Made by a program: the position numbers and the translations under genes. The notes beneath the pieces were generated by a model. The model had not been told where the DNA came from and did not search any database. It was given only the letters and a program-made list of their open reading frames with translations. From the NCBI GenBank assembly GCA_963665975.1, contig OY762508.1, positions 1,860,001 to 1,924,000 of the forward strand: DNA of 64,000 nt, given 5' to 3'. Below, piece after piece: positions 43,837 to 52,945 of this stretch (its first letter is position 1; every line of letters starts with the position of its first letter). The DNA is from G963665975 sp963665975 (GTDB lineage: Bacteria > Bacteroidota > Rhodothermia > Rhodothermales > Bin80).

Positions 43837-43877
43837 GCGGGTCCGGTAAACGCCTCCACTTTCTGCTCCTTTGGCGC

Positions 43878-44702
43878 ATGCGCTACGACCCGGTAAAGGA
43901 TGGCTTCGCCCGCTTCTTCAACCGGAGCTACCTCTTGCAACGGCTGTTCTACGGGTTGCTTGATCTCTTCTTCCTCCGCGCATGGTACGTGCGGCGGGAA
44001 CTTCGGGCTATTCTCGGCCGCGGTCATGAGCGCGTACTCGACGCTGGCACCGGATTTGGACAGTACGCTCATTTTGTCGCACGCACCTTTCCGCAGACCG
44101 AGGTCACCGCGGTCGATGTCAAAGAGGAGTACCTCGCGCAGGCGCGCGCCCATCTTGCGCACACGCGGCACAGGAACCGCGTTACGTTTGCGGTGGACGA
44201 CCTGACAGATCTCCAGATTGCCGGGCCGTTTGATTGCATTCTGTCAGTGGATGTAATGGAGCACATTGAGGAGGATGTCGCAGTCCTGCGGCATTTTGCG
44301 CGCGTGGCGCGGCCCGGCGGCTACGTGCTGATCAACACCCCGTCCGACCTGGGCGGCTCGGACGCCCACGTCGAAGGTCCGGGTGGGTTTATAGACGAAC
44401 ATGTGCGCGAGGGGTATAGCCTGGAGGAGTTGCAGAGCAAGCTTCGCGAAGCCGGCCTAACACCGGTCCGAGGCTATTATACCTACGGTCGCTGCGGGTC
44501 GCTGGCCTGGCGCCTCCTGATTAAACTCCCCTTGCGCGTATTGAACCTGTCGTGGGCATTCGTCGTGCTGCTGCCGTTCTATTACTTGTTGGCAGCGCCG
44601 GCCGGACTACTGCTGCATGCATGCGACATGCGGAGCCATCACCGTGCCGGGACAGGACTGCTCGTGGTAGCGCAAAAGCCTCCGGGTTCATTTGGCTCTT
44701 AA
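43878..44702 (+). CDS. class I SAM-dependent methyltransferase
   Basis: A 274-residue methyltransferase with motif I 'RVLDAGTGFGQYAHF', the acidic post-I residue in 'VTAVDVKEEYLAQA', and 'FDCILSVDVMEHIEEDVA' as motif II. A hydrophobic C-terminal segment (about 222-250, 'WAFVVLLPFYYLLAAPAG') suggests membrane association, which fits a lipid or quinone-like substrate. It lies 41 bases after the glycosyltransferase gene. Substrate unknown. Confidence 0.85.
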   Translation: MRYDPVKDGFARFFNRSYLLQRLFYGLLDLFFLRAWYVRRELRAILGRGHERVLDAGTGFGQYAHFVARTFPQTEVTAVDVKEEYLAQARAHLAHTRHRNRVTFAVDDLTDLQIAGPFDCILSVDVMEHIEEDVAVLRHFARVARPGGYVLINTPSDLGGSDAHVEGPGGFIDEHVREGYSLEELQSKLREAGLTPVRGYYTYGRCGSLAWRLLIKLPLRVLNLSWAFVVLLPFYYLLAAPAGLLLHACDMRSHHRAGTGLLVVAQKPPGSFGS

Positions 44703-44801
44703 CCAGATTCGCCGTACTTTGTGCGGGCGCCTCTTACGTTTGTGCCCACCACGCAACGCGCCAACCCCCATGGCGCAGTCGAAATCGTCGTTGTGAGCAC
44801 C

Positions 44802-46466
44802 GTGCCTACCAAATATATTTTTGTTACCGGTGGCGTCACCTCTTCGCTGGGCAAGGGAATCTTCAGCGCTTCACTTGGACGCCTTCTAGAAGCGCGCGGC
44901 TTGCGGGTCAGTATCCAGAAACTGGATCCCTATATCAATGTGGATCCGGGTACGATGAATCCGTATGAGCACGGAGAGGTGTATGTGACCGAGGACGGGG
45001 CTGAAACGGACCTGGATCTCGGCCACTACGAGCGGTTCCTGGGGCACGCCACCAGTCAGGCCAACAACGTAACCACAGGCCGCGTGTACAGCGAGGTCAT
45101 CGGCAAGGAGCGCAGCGGCGCCTATCTTGGCAAAACCGTGCAGGTGGTGCCGCACATTATTGACGAGATCAAGCGGTGGATGCTCCGGGTCGGGGAAGAG
45201 GGCGCTTACGATGTGGTGATCTCTGAAATCGGCGGCACCGTTGGTGACATCGAAAGCCTGCCCTATCTCGAAGCCATCCGACAGCTTCGCTACGAATTGG
45301 GCCGCGACAACACGCTGAGTGCCCACCTGACGCTCGTGCCCTATCTGGCCGCCGCGGGAGAGCTAAAGACGAAACCCACGCAGCACTCGGTCAAGACGCT
45401 GCTCTCCTACGGCCTGCAGCCTGACATGCTGATCTGCCGCTCCGAGCGACCGCTGAACGCCGAACTGCGCAAGAAAATTGCCCTCTTCTGCAACGTCGAT
45501 GCGGAGGCGGTGATCGAAGCTCTGGATGCCGAAACCATTTACGAGGTACCGCTCCATCTGGCCGAGCAGGGCGTGGAGAATTTTGTCCTCGACCGTTTCG
45601 GATTCCCCGGCCACACCGGACGCCCGGAGCCGGGACTTGGGGAATGGATGCAATTTCTTCAAAAGCTGAAGAATCCAAGAGCGCATTTGCGCATCGCTCT
45701 TGTCGGCAAGTATGTCGCGCACCAGGACGCCTACAAGTCCATTACAGAGAGCTTCATGCTGGCGGGTGTGGCAAGCGGAGTGGATGTTGACATCAAGTAT
45801 GTCCTCTCGGATCAACTGACCGATGCCAACGTGTCGGCGCTGTTGGGTGATGTCGCCGGCATCCTGGTCGCCCCCGGATTCGGTGACCGTGGTATTGACG
45901 GCAAGATTGCTGCTGTCCGCTACGCGCGCGAGGCCGACCTGCCGTTCTTAGGCATTTGCCTGGGGCTGCAGTGCGCCATCGTCGAGTTTGCACGCAACGT
46001 CTGCGGCTGGCACGACGCGCATTCTACCGAATTTGACCCCGACACCACGCATCCGGTTATCGACTTCATGGAAGAGCAGAAGACCATTCAGGAAAAGGGT
46101 GGCACCATGCGGCTGGGCGCCTACGACTGCCATACGGTGGCAGGCTCGCGTGTACGCGCCATCTACGGGACATCCGATATCCGCGAGCGGCACCGTCATC
46201 GATACGAAGTCAACAACCGATTCCGCGAACGGCTGCAGGAGCATGGCATGGTGTTTTCGGGACTGAACCTGGAACGCAACCTCGTCGAAATCATCGAGCT
46301 TTCCGGTGCGCGCTGGTTTGTCGGCGTCCAGTTTCATCCCGAGTACCGCTCGACGGTCGGTAATCCGCATCCGCTTTTCGCTTCGTTCGTCGAGGCCTCG
46401 GCCGCGTATGCCCGCGAGCACAACCTCATCCGTGAGCCAGGCCTGACGGCCGCCGTCCGGGTCTGA
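44802..46466 (+). CDS. pyrG: CTP synthase
   Basis: A 554-residue enzyme that aminates UTP to CTP with glutamine. The synthetase half starts 'PTKYIFVTGGVTSSLGKGI' and contains 'KLDPYINVDPGTMNPYEHGE' and 'TDLDLGHYERFL'. The glutaminase half has the nucleophile in 'LGICLGLQCAIVEFARNV' and the His/Glu pair in 'VQFHPEYRS'. GTG 44802 gives the canonical N-terminus; GTG 44793 adds three residues, and the open frame extends to 44721 without family similarity. Confidence 0.95.
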   Translation: MPTKYIFVTGGVTSSLGKGIFSASLGRLLEARGLRVSIQKLDPYINVDPGTMNPYEHGEVYVTEDGAETDLDLGHYERFLGHATSQANNVTTGRVYSEVIGKERSGAYLGKTVQVVPHIIDEIKRWMLRVGEEGAYDVVISEIGGTVGDIESLPYLEAIRQLRYELGRDNTLSAHLTLVPYLAAAGELKTKPTQHSVKTLLSYGLQPDMLICRSERPLNAELRKKIALFCNVDAEAVIEALDAETIYEVPLHLAEQGVENFVLDRFGFPGHTGRPEPGLGEWMQFLQKLKNPRAHLRIALVGKYVAHQDAYKSITESFMLAGVASGVDVDIKYVLSDQLTDANVSALLGDVAGILVAPGFGDRGIDGKIAAVRYAREADLPFLGICLGLQCAIVEFARNVCGWHDAHSTEFDPDTTHPVIDFMEEQKTIQEKGGTMRLGAYDCHTVAGSRVRAIYGTSDIRERHRHRYEVNNRFRERLQEHGMVFSGLNLERNLVEIIELSGARWFVGVQFHPEYRSTVGNPHPLFASFVEASAAYAREHNLIREPGLTAAVRV

Positions 46467-46474
46467 CTACACGC

Positions 46475-47119
46475 TCACATCCGCCGCAAGAGGCCGATAA
46501 CCCTGCCGACAACGTAGCAGCCCGGGTCCGGGCGGCCAAACTCCTCTTCCGTATACCTGCGATTTGCGACACGCAGGTGGATTTTCCCGCGGACCTGGAA
46601 AATGCGGCGCACCCGTAGCTCCTCCCCCACCAGACACGCGGCAATGTCTCCGTTGCGCATTTGTTGCGCCGATCGCTCCTCGATTAGAAGGAAGTCTCCC
46701 TTGCGGATACCTTCCCCGACCATGCCATCATCCGCACTACGCCCAATGATGCATCCGTCTGGCCCCGACGCCTTCTGCAGGAAGTATGGGTCGACATTGA
46801 AATATGCGGCAGGCCTGTGGCGCAGCAAGTTCGGTTTGCTGCTGGACGTGCGACTCACCACCGGTAGCGCCGGGGCCCCATCGTCGAGAGCAAACGGATC
46901 CTGCGCATCAACCAGCTGCAGCCCGCGGGCCGTATGCGGCTCGCGCACGATGTAGCCTTTCTTTTCGAGCGCATGCAGGTGCCGCGTTACGCCATTGGTG
47001 GAGCGGATGCCTAACTCACGCGCCAATTCCTGAATCGTTGGGGGTTTGCCACGCTCCCGCATATAGGTCCGAATACACTCGAAGACCTCATTCTGCCTTT
47101 CTGTTAACGTCGTTCTCAT
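46475..47119 (-). CDS. lexA: LexA-like repressor with replaced catalytic residues
   Basis: A 214-residue LexA homologue: winged HTH ('LTERQNEVFECIRTYMRERG', 'TIQELARELGIRS', 'VTRHLHALEKKGYI') and an S24 peptidase-like C-terminal domain ('EGIRKGDFLLIEE', 'RNGDIAACLVGEELRVRRI'). The elements needed for self-cleavage in E. coli LexA look changed: the Ala-Gly site aligns with Ser93-Ser94 ('VSRTSSSKP'), the catalytic Ser with Gly132 ('ADDGMVG'), and the catalytic Lys with Arg171 ('RVRR'). It should bind DNA as a dimer but not self-cleave after DNA damage. Tail-to-tail with pyrG, divergent from mraZ. Confidence 0.9.
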   Translation of the reverse strand: MRTTLTERQNEVFECIRTYMRERGKPPTIQELARELGIRSTNGVTRHLHALEKKGYIVREPHTARGLQLVDAQDPFALDDGAPALPVVSRTSSSKPNLLRHRPAAYFNVDPYFLQKASGPDGCIIGRSADDGMVGEGIRKGDFLLIEERSAQQMRNGDIAACLVGEELRVRRIFQVRGKIHLRVANRRYTEEEFGRPDPGCYVVGRVIGLLRRM

Positions 47120-47358
47120 CTGCGAAAAGAGGCGACCGCAAGAAGGAATAGCTCGGCGAAAAAATCGCCTTGATGCAAAGATAACGAATAGTGAATATAA
47201 TTATACTACCTGCAAGTGATACGCAATCTTATGTATATGCACACGCTTTTTACAGTCTTCACGGCATAATTAAAAGTGCTCCATGTATTGAAATATGAGA
47301 TATAACCCGTACTTTATGCTGTTGGTGGGGAAAAGTGGGGAATTATCCCTAATCGAAT
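47120..47358. promoter_or_regulatory. lexA-mraZ divergent promoter region with MraZ boxes
   Basis: Upstream of mraZ, TTG at 47288-47290 and TACTTTAT at 47310-47317 are separated by 19 bases, close to the Bacteroidota promoter pattern TTG-N19-TAnnTTTG. Downstream, two TGGGG words at 47326-47330 and 47336-47340 have the 10-base spacing of known MraZ operator repeats and would overlap the transcription start. Nearer lexA, a perfect palindrome TATAATTATA (47196-47205) in AT-rich DNA could be an operator or promoter for the LexA-like gene. Confidence 0.6.
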
Positions 47359-47802
47359 ATGCCCGGCTTCAAAGGACAGGCTTTCTTCAGCGTAGACGGG
47401 AAGGGTCGCACGGCGATCCCGGCCAAGATGAGGAATGCCATGAATCCCGAGGCCAAGAAGACGTTTACTGTCACCCGCGGGTTTGAGACCTGCATTTTCC
47501 TCTACCCACTGGATATCTGGACAACGATGGAGCACCAGATAGGACAGTTGAGCAGCTACGATCGGGAGGCACGCGCATTTACGCGCCGCATCATGATGTG
47601 GGCTGAGGAGGTGACCCTGGATGTGCAGGGACGACTCATGATGCCGAAGCCGCTCATAGAGTACGCCGGCATCAAGGATAGATCACTGATCCTGGGGGCC
47701 TACGATCGCATCGAAATCTGGAAGCCCGAAACCTTTGAGGAATATCTCGAGGCCGAAACCACGGACTACGAAACGCTCGCTGCGCGAGTGATGGGTGCCT
47801 GA
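47359..47802 (+). CDS. mraZ: transcriptional regulator MraZ
   Basis: A 147-residue two-copy SpoVT/AbrB-fold regulator that controls the division and cell wall cluster. Each half carries a family block: 'FSVDGKGRTAIPAKMRNAM' and 'VTLDVQGRLMMPKPLIEYAG'. 'RGFETCIFLYP' and 'LGAYDRIEIWKPETFEEYL' are further hallmarks. It binds TGGGN repeats, and two are seen just upstream, so autorepression is likely. Its TGA overlaps the rsmH ATG (ATGTC within TGATG). Confidence 0.95.
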   Translation: MPGFKGQAFFSVDGKGRTAIPAKMRNAMNPEAKKTFTVTRGFETCIFLYPLDIWTTMEHQIGQLSSYDREARAFTRRIMMWAEEVTLDVQGRLMMPKPLIEYAGIKDRSLILGAYDRIEIWKPETFEEYLEAETTDYETLAARVMGA

Positions 47803-48788
47803 TGTCAGATGCAGATGCGCCTCCGGCATACGCTACGCCATTTCACACACCTGTTCTTTGTCATGCTGTTTTGGAAGCCCTTGTAACGCAGAACGCGGGG
47901 CTGTATGTCGACGCCACGCTTGGCGGCGGCGGCCACAGCGCCGCGCTGCTTGGCCGGCTGGAGTCTGGCGGCTCGGTCGTCGGCCTGGACCAGGATGAAG
48001 CTGCGCTTGCGGAAGCATCCGCACGACTGTCCGGGGATCCGCGCTTTCGCGCGCTGTACGGCAATTTTGGCCGTCTGGAGGCATTGTTGTCTGCTGAGAG
48101 CATAGCCCATGTAGATGGTCTGCTGTTGGACCTCGGTGTGTCTTCGCACCAACTGGATATGCCGCAGCGCGGGTTTAGCCACCGCTTGGATGCTCCGTTG
48201 GACATGCGCATGGACATGCACATGGCGCGCACTGCCGGCGACATTGTCAACACGTTCACGGAGGCGGAGCTCAGACAGGTGCTGTACACGTGGGGAGAAG
48301 AATCGCGTGCCCGATCCATCTGCCGCGCCATTGTCCGCGCGCGGCCGCTGGCTACGACCACGGAGCTTGCCAGCGTGGTCCGCGGCGCCGTGCCGCGGCG
48401 CCATGAAGCGAAAACGCTAGCCCGTGTATTCCAGGCCATTCGGATCGCCGTCAACGGTGAGCTCGCGAGCCTGGAGTCTGTGCTGGAGGCGGCTGCACGC
48501 GTCGTGCGTCCGGGAGGACGCATGGTAGTTATCAGCTACCATTCGCTTGAGGATCGCCGCGTAAAGCGCATGTTCCGGCACGGCAATCTCCAGGGAGAAC
48601 CCGTCCGCGATGTGTACGGCACGCCGATTAATCCATGGCGCGCGCTCACGCGCAAGCCGGTCTCACCGTCCGACGCAGAAATCGCGGCCAACCCACGAGC
48701 CCGAAGCGCGCGGCTACGCGCCGCCGAACGCACGAGTGCCTCCAATCAGCATGCGAACTATGCACATGCGATCAACACGACACCATAA
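47802..48788 (+). CDS. rsmH: 16S rRNA (cytosine-1402 N4) methyltransferase
   Basis: A 328-residue MraW/RsmH enzyme that N4-methylates C1402 of 16S rRNA in the decoding centre. Signatures are 'FHTPVLCHAVLEAL', motif I 'YVDATLGGGGHSAALL', 'GLLLDLGVSSHQLDMPQRGF', 'LDMRMDM', and 'VVISYHSLEDRRVKRMF'. It starts within the mraZ stop and its end overlaps the start of ftsL, as expected in a tightly packed dcw operon. Confidence 0.96.
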   Translation: MSDADAPPAYATPFHTPVLCHAVLEALVTQNAGLYVDATLGGGGHSAALLGRLESGGSVVGLDQDEAALAEASARLSGDPRFRALYGNFGRLEALLSAESIAHVDGLLLDLGVSSHQLDMPQRGFSHRLDAPLDMRMDMHMARTAGDIVNTFTEAELRQVLYTWGEESRARSICRAIVRARPLATTTELASVVRGAVPRRHEAKTLARVFQAIRIAVNGELASLESVLEAAARVVRPGGRMVVISYHSLEDRRVKRMFRHGNLQGEPVRDVYGTPINPWRALTRKPVSPSDAEIAANPRARSARLRAAERTSASNQHANYAHAINTTP

Positions 48789-49236
48789 CACCCGACGGCA
48801 GCCTTCACAGGCGGTAGCCGGTGCCCGGCGCCGCGCCGTGTGGGACATAGCCTCGTGGAAGTCGCTGTCCGTATTCGAAGAGCCTGCCAACCCGAATTCC
48901 AGGGGGTCTGTCACCAAGATCTCGACCGCCCGCTTCGCTCTCGTGCTATTTCTGGTCGCCGGCGTCTTCACCCTTTACATTGCCCACGTCTATGCCTCAC
49001 AGGATCTCCTGAATTCCCTGCAGCAGATGCGCCGGGACAACCTGCAGCTGCACCTGAGTCATAACCGCATCACTGGCGCTATTGACCGGGCAACGGGTCC
49101 AAGTGTGATCTATCGCCGCGCCGCCGCCCTGGGGCTCGAGGAAGGCATCACCTATGGTCCTCCAATCCTGTTGGACGAGACCGGAGAGCCGACAGTACAC
49201 TCACAGTTAGCCACATACACGGGCCCGTGGGAGTAA
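48766..49236 (+). CDS. ftsL: FtsL-like division protein
   Basis: A small bitopic membrane protein at the ftsL position between rsmH and ftsI. A basic cytoplasmic N-terminus precedes one transmembrane helix ('ARFALVLFLVAGVFTLYIA') and a short coiled-coil-like periplasmic part ('DLLNSLQQMRRDNLQLHL') with a C-terminal segment. FtsL usually joins FtsB and FtsQ to activate FtsWI. The start is uncertain: in-frame ATGs at 48751, 48760 and 48766 all lie inside the end of rsmH; 48766 gives 156 residues. Assignment rests on position, size and topology more than sequence. Confidence 0.75.
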   Translation: MRSTRHHNTRRQPSQAVAGARRRAVWDIASWKSLSVFEEPANPNSRGSVTKISTARFALVLFLVAGVFTLYIAHVYASQDLLNSLQQMRRDNLQLHLSHNRITGAIDRATGPSVIYRRAAALGLEEGITYGPPILLDETGEPTVHSQLATYTGPWE

Positions 49237-51317
49237 AAAACCAAATATTGGCACGCATGTATGTCGTGCTGACGGTGCTCAGCATCTTCCCGCTGCTGGT
49301 GGCGGGGCGGATGATCTGGATCCATTTTGTGGAAGGGGACGAGCTTCGCGCCGAGGGCGACCGCCAGGCCAAGACTCAGTCCATCCTGCCGGCCCAGCGC
49401 GGCACTATCGTAGACCAGGCGGGGCGGGCTCTGGCGGTGAACATTCCGCGGTTCGACGTGGCCGTCGATCCCACCGTTCCCGGCTTTGAACAGGCCCGGA
49501 ACCAATTCTTCCAGGATCTCGCTCGCATCACCGGCCGTAGCGCCAGCCGCTACGAGCAGCAGGTAGCACGCCGCGCAAGCCCCTATTTCGTCCGTCTCAC
49601 CACGCTCACAGACAGCCAGCACCAGGAAGTGGCTTCGTGGGAGGTGCCCGGCGTACTCATCAACAAGAGCTTCCGCCGCCGTTATAACTACAACCGCACG
49701 GCGGCCCACATTCTCGGACACGTCGACACGGACGGCAACGGGACGGCTGGACTCGAACTGCGCTACAACCATGTCCTGAAGGGCACGCCGGGACGCAGCG
49801 GGCTGGTGCGTGATCGTCGCGGATATCGTCGGGTAGATGCCGACGCCGCCGAAATCGAGCCGCGCGACGGCGAGACGCTCGTGTTGACAATTGATCTTAT
49901 CCGGCAGACGATCCTTGAGCAGGAACTCGCACGGGGTGTCGCCGAGGCCGGCGCCGTGCGGGGTAGCGCCATTGCCGTGGACCCGTACACAGGGGCCATA
50001 CTCGCCCTGGCCAACGTCCCTACGTATGACCCTAACCATCCTGCGGGAACGATCCGCAACTATGCGATCACCGATCAAATGGAGCCGGGTTCGACCTTCA
50101 AGCTCGTCGGTGCAGCGGCGGCACTGGAGCGCGGAGTGACCACCATGACCCGCATGGTGGATACCGGAGACGGGTCGATACACATCCGCGGGCGCAAGAT
50201 GCGCGACACGCACCCGCTTGGGGTGATTCCGTTTTCGGATGTGATCACGCTCAGCAGCAACGTCGGTATGGCCAAGACTGCCATGAAACTAGACCGTGGC
50301 GACCTCTACTCCTACGCGCGCACCTTCGGCTTTGGCCAGAAAACATGGGTCGACCTGCCCGGCGAGGTCGACGGTCTGCTCAAGAAAACGAACCGATGGA
50401 GTGGGACCACGCTGACTTCGATGAGCATCGGGTATGAGATCAACGTGACCGCTCTGCAGCTCTTGATGGCCTACTCGGCGCTGGCCAACGGCGGTCTTTT
50501 GCGGCAGCCGTACGTGGTAGCCGAGCGGCGGAACGTGGCGGGAAACGTTATCTGGCGCGCAGTTGACGACCGCGCTCGGCGCGATTCGGTGCGGCGCGTC
50601 ATCGACGAGGCCACCGCCCAGGAATTGCTGCCCGCCTTCATGCAGGTTGTCACGCGTGGCACCGCCCGAAAGGCGCAGGTTGACGGCCTGGATGTCGCCG
50701 GCAAGACCGGGACCGCGCGCAAGACCAGGGGCGGCTATTACACCCGGAAGTATCGGGCGACCTTCGTTGGCTTCTTTCCGGCAGATGATCCAAAGGTGGC
50801 CATGGTTGTCGTAATGGACGAGCCGCGCAGAAGTATTTATGGCGGCACGGTGTCTGCTCCGGTTTTTCGGAGGGTCGCCGAGCGCTGGGTAGGGACATTC
50901 CCTTCGCTGGCTCTTCGACTCGCCCCGCGCCCGGTGTGGCCAGAGCGGACGATCGGATCTGTGCCGAACGTAATTGGCACGCCAGGCGTCGTGGCCGTCA
51001 AGCGGCTGTTGGCCGCCGGCTATGCCGTGGAAGAGAGGACTGAGAAGCCACCGCTGAACCCGGTTACTTCCCAGGCACCCTTGCCCGGCACACTCTGGGT
51101 GCCCGGCGCCGCCGTCCGACTTGCCGTACGCGATGTTCCACCGGACACGTCCGGCGCCCTCATGCCAGACCTTACCGGGATGGGCGCACGCTCGGCGATG
51201 GCCTGGCTGATGGGGCACGGCATCAAGGCGCGCCTGGAAGGCCACGGCCGTGTGGCGAAACAGTCGGTAAAGGCAGGGAGCGCACTACCAGAAGAGGTGA
51301 CATTGCATCTGGAATAA
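49227..51317 (+). CDS. ftsI: FtsI-type penicillin-binding protein with two PASTA domains
   Basis: A 696-residue septal peptidoglycan transpeptidase (class B PBP). It has an N-terminal membrane anchor (about 8-28), the dimerisation domain ('QRGTIVDQAGRALAVNIPR'), and a transpeptidase domain with Ser289 in STFK, S343-S-N345 and K493-T-G. Two PASTA domains end it ('GSVPNVIGTPGVVAVKRLL' and 'LMPDLTGMGARSAMAWLMGHG'). The start is a GTG at 49227 overlapping the last 10 bases of ftsL. PASTA-bearing FtsI is usual in Bacteroidota and Firmicutes. It works with FtsW, encoded downstream. Confidence 0.95.
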   Translation: MGVKNQILARMYVVLTVLSIFPLLVAGRMIWIHFVEGDELRAEGDRQAKTQSILPAQRGTIVDQAGRALAVNIPRFDVAVDPTVPGFEQARNQFFQDLARITGRSASRYEQQVARRASPYFVRLTTLTDSQHQEVASWEVPGVLINKSFRRRYNYNRTAAHILGHVDTDGNGTAGLELRYNHVLKGTPGRSGLVRDRRGYRRVDADAAEIEPRDGETLVLTIDLIRQTILEQELARGVAEAGAVRGSAIAVDPYTGAILALANVPTYDPNHPAGTIRNYAITDQMEPGSTFKLVGAAAALERGVTTMTRMVDTGDGSIHIRGRKMRDTHPLGVIPFSDVITLSSNVGMAKTAMKLDRGDLYSYARTFGFGQKTWVDLPGEVDGLLKKTNRWSGTTLTSMSIGYEINVTALQLLMAYSALANGGLLRQPYVVAERRNVAGNVIWRAVDDRARRDSVRRVIDEATAQELLPAFMQVVTRGTARKAQVDGLDVAGKTGTARKTRGGYYTRKYRATFVGFFPADDPKVAMVVVMDEPRRSIYGGTVSAPVFRRVAERWVGTFPSLALRLAPRPVWPERTIGSVPNVIGTPGVVAVKRLLAAGYAVEERTEKPPLNPVTSQAPLPGTLWVPGAAVRLAVRDVPPDTSGALMPDLTGMGARSAMAWLMGHGIKARLEGHGRVAKQSVKAGSALPEEVTLHLE

Positions 51318-51438
51318 GAGCAAAACCACCATGCACCTTCGTCTGCGACGACCACGATACCCGTTTTTCGCGCCTGATACGCGCGCCATACGTCATGCGT
51401 TACTAGCATGAACCGTATCCGACCGGCCGCAGACGACA

Positions 51439-52938
51439 ATGAGTTTCACATGGAGAAGCATACGCACGAGACTGGCACGAGCGAGCCTTTTGCTGGACGC
51501 GTACGATCAACAAGTTGTTATCGACCACTTGGCGCACGATAGCCGAAGGGTCGGGCCAAACGGTTTGTTCGTCGCCATGCGCGGCGAGAAAACTGACGGT
51601 CACCTGTTCATTGACAAGGCTGTTCAAAATGAAGCAAGCGCCGTTGTGTGCGAGGTAATACCGGCGGGAGCGCGGGAGCGCTTCCCCGGTGTTGCCTTCG
51701 CACAGGTTTCTCAAACGCGTACGGCGCTCGCCGAGCTCGCCGCAGCATGGTACAGCGACCCTGCACGCGAGCTCACCACCACCGGCATCACCGGGACGAA
51801 CGGTAAATCCACGACTGCGCACCTGCTCCACGCTCTGCTCACTGCGCTCGGTGCCAAGACTGGACTGTTGGGCACCATCGAGTACCGCTGCGGCGCTGAT
51901 CCGGAGCCGGCGGCACTTACGACGCCGGACGCGTTGCAGTTGCAGGGCATGCTCCGCCGCATGGCGGACGCGGGATGCTCCTACTGCGTCATGGAGGTTT
52001 CTTCCCACGCACTGGCGCAAGCACGCACACACGGCGTGCCCTATGCCGCGGCCATCTTCACCAACCTGTCGCGTGATCATCTTGGCTATCACGCGACCAA
52101 ATCTGCCTACGCCGCGGCCAAGAAACGGCTCTTCGACGACCTTCCGACCGAAGCCATGGCCATCTACAACGCGGATGACCCGGCCGGAAAGCAGATGGTA
52201 TCCTCCACCGCTGCCCACACACTTTCCTACGGCCAAAGCGCCGAGGCGAACATTCGGGTAGAAATTCTGGAAGACGACCTGCATGGACTCCGGCTGCGCC
52301 TGGACGGCATCGCGGAGAAGTTTCGCCTGGCGGGCCACTTTAACGCCTACAACCTGGCCGCCGCCTATGCGGCGGCCCGATCGCTGGGCTTTGCCTCCCG
52401 TCCCGTCGTGGATGTGCTGGCCCAGGCGGAGGCGCCTCCCGGCCGCTTTGAAAAGCATGCGTTTGCAGACGGGACGCTGGTAATTGTGGACTACGCGCAC
52501 ACGCCAGACGCACTGGGTAACGTGCTCCAGACCATTCGCGCCTCAAAGCCACACCAATCCGCACTTTGGTGCCTCTTCGGATGTGGTGGAGACCGGGACC
52601 GCTCCAAGCGTCCGCTTATGGGCGCCGTAGCCGAGCGTCTCGCCGATCACATCATTATAACGAGTGACAACACGCGTACGGAGGCGCAGGAACGCATCAA
52701 TGAAGACATTCGCGCAGGCATGCAGCATCCAGCCCGTGCGAACTGGATCACGGACCGGCGTTCCGCCATAAGGGCAGTGGCGCACCGGGCCTCGCCAGGA
52801 GATATCGTGCTTGTTGCCGGCAAGGGGCACGAACAGGTCCAGACCATAGGCACGCGCAGTGTGCCCTTCGACGATCGGCAGGAAGTCCGGCGTGCTTTCC
52901 GGCTACGAGGACTTCCCACTGCCAAGAAACCCATCTGA
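51439..52938 (+). CDS. murE: UDP-MurNAc-tripeptide synthetase
   Basis: A 499-residue Mur ligase that adds the third amino acid, probably meso-diaminopimelate, to UDP-MurNAc-L-Ala-D-Glu. Features are 'DHLAHDSRRVGPNGLFVAMR', P-loop GITGTNGKSTTAHLL, 'CVMEVSSHALAQ', 'FTNLSRDHLGYH' with the lysine in 'AKKRLF', and 'VDYAHTPDALGNVL'. The amino-acid selectivity motif near residue 410 reads DNTRTE, where DAP enzymes have DNPR; the Arg that contacts DAP is kept. It starts 121 bases after ftsI, the longest gap within the cluster, and no murF follows. Confidence 0.95.
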   Translation: MSFTWRSIRTRLARASLLLDAYDQQVVIDHLAHDSRRVGPNGLFVAMRGEKTDGHLFIDKAVQNEASAVVCEVIPAGARERFPGVAFAQVSQTRTALAELAAAWYSDPARELTTTGITGTNGKSTTAHLLHALLTALGAKTGLLGTIEYRCGADPEPAALTTPDALQLQGMLRRMADAGCSYCVMEVSSHALAQARTHGVPYAAAIFTNLSRDHLGYHATKSAYAAAKKRLFDDLPTEAMAIYNADDPAGKQMVSSTAAHTLSYGQSAEANIRVEILEDDLHGLRLRLDGIAEKFRLAGHFNAYNLAAAYAAARSLGFASRPVVDVLAQAEAPPGRFEKHAFADGTLVIVDYAHTPDALGNVLQTIRASKPHQSALWCLFGCGGDRDRSKRPLMGAVAERLADHIIITSDNTRTEAQERINEDIRAGMQHPARANWITDRRSAIRAVAHRASPGDIVLVAGKGHEQVQTIGTRSVPFDDRQEVRRAFRLRGLPTAKKPI

Positions 52939-52945
52939 CGGTCCG

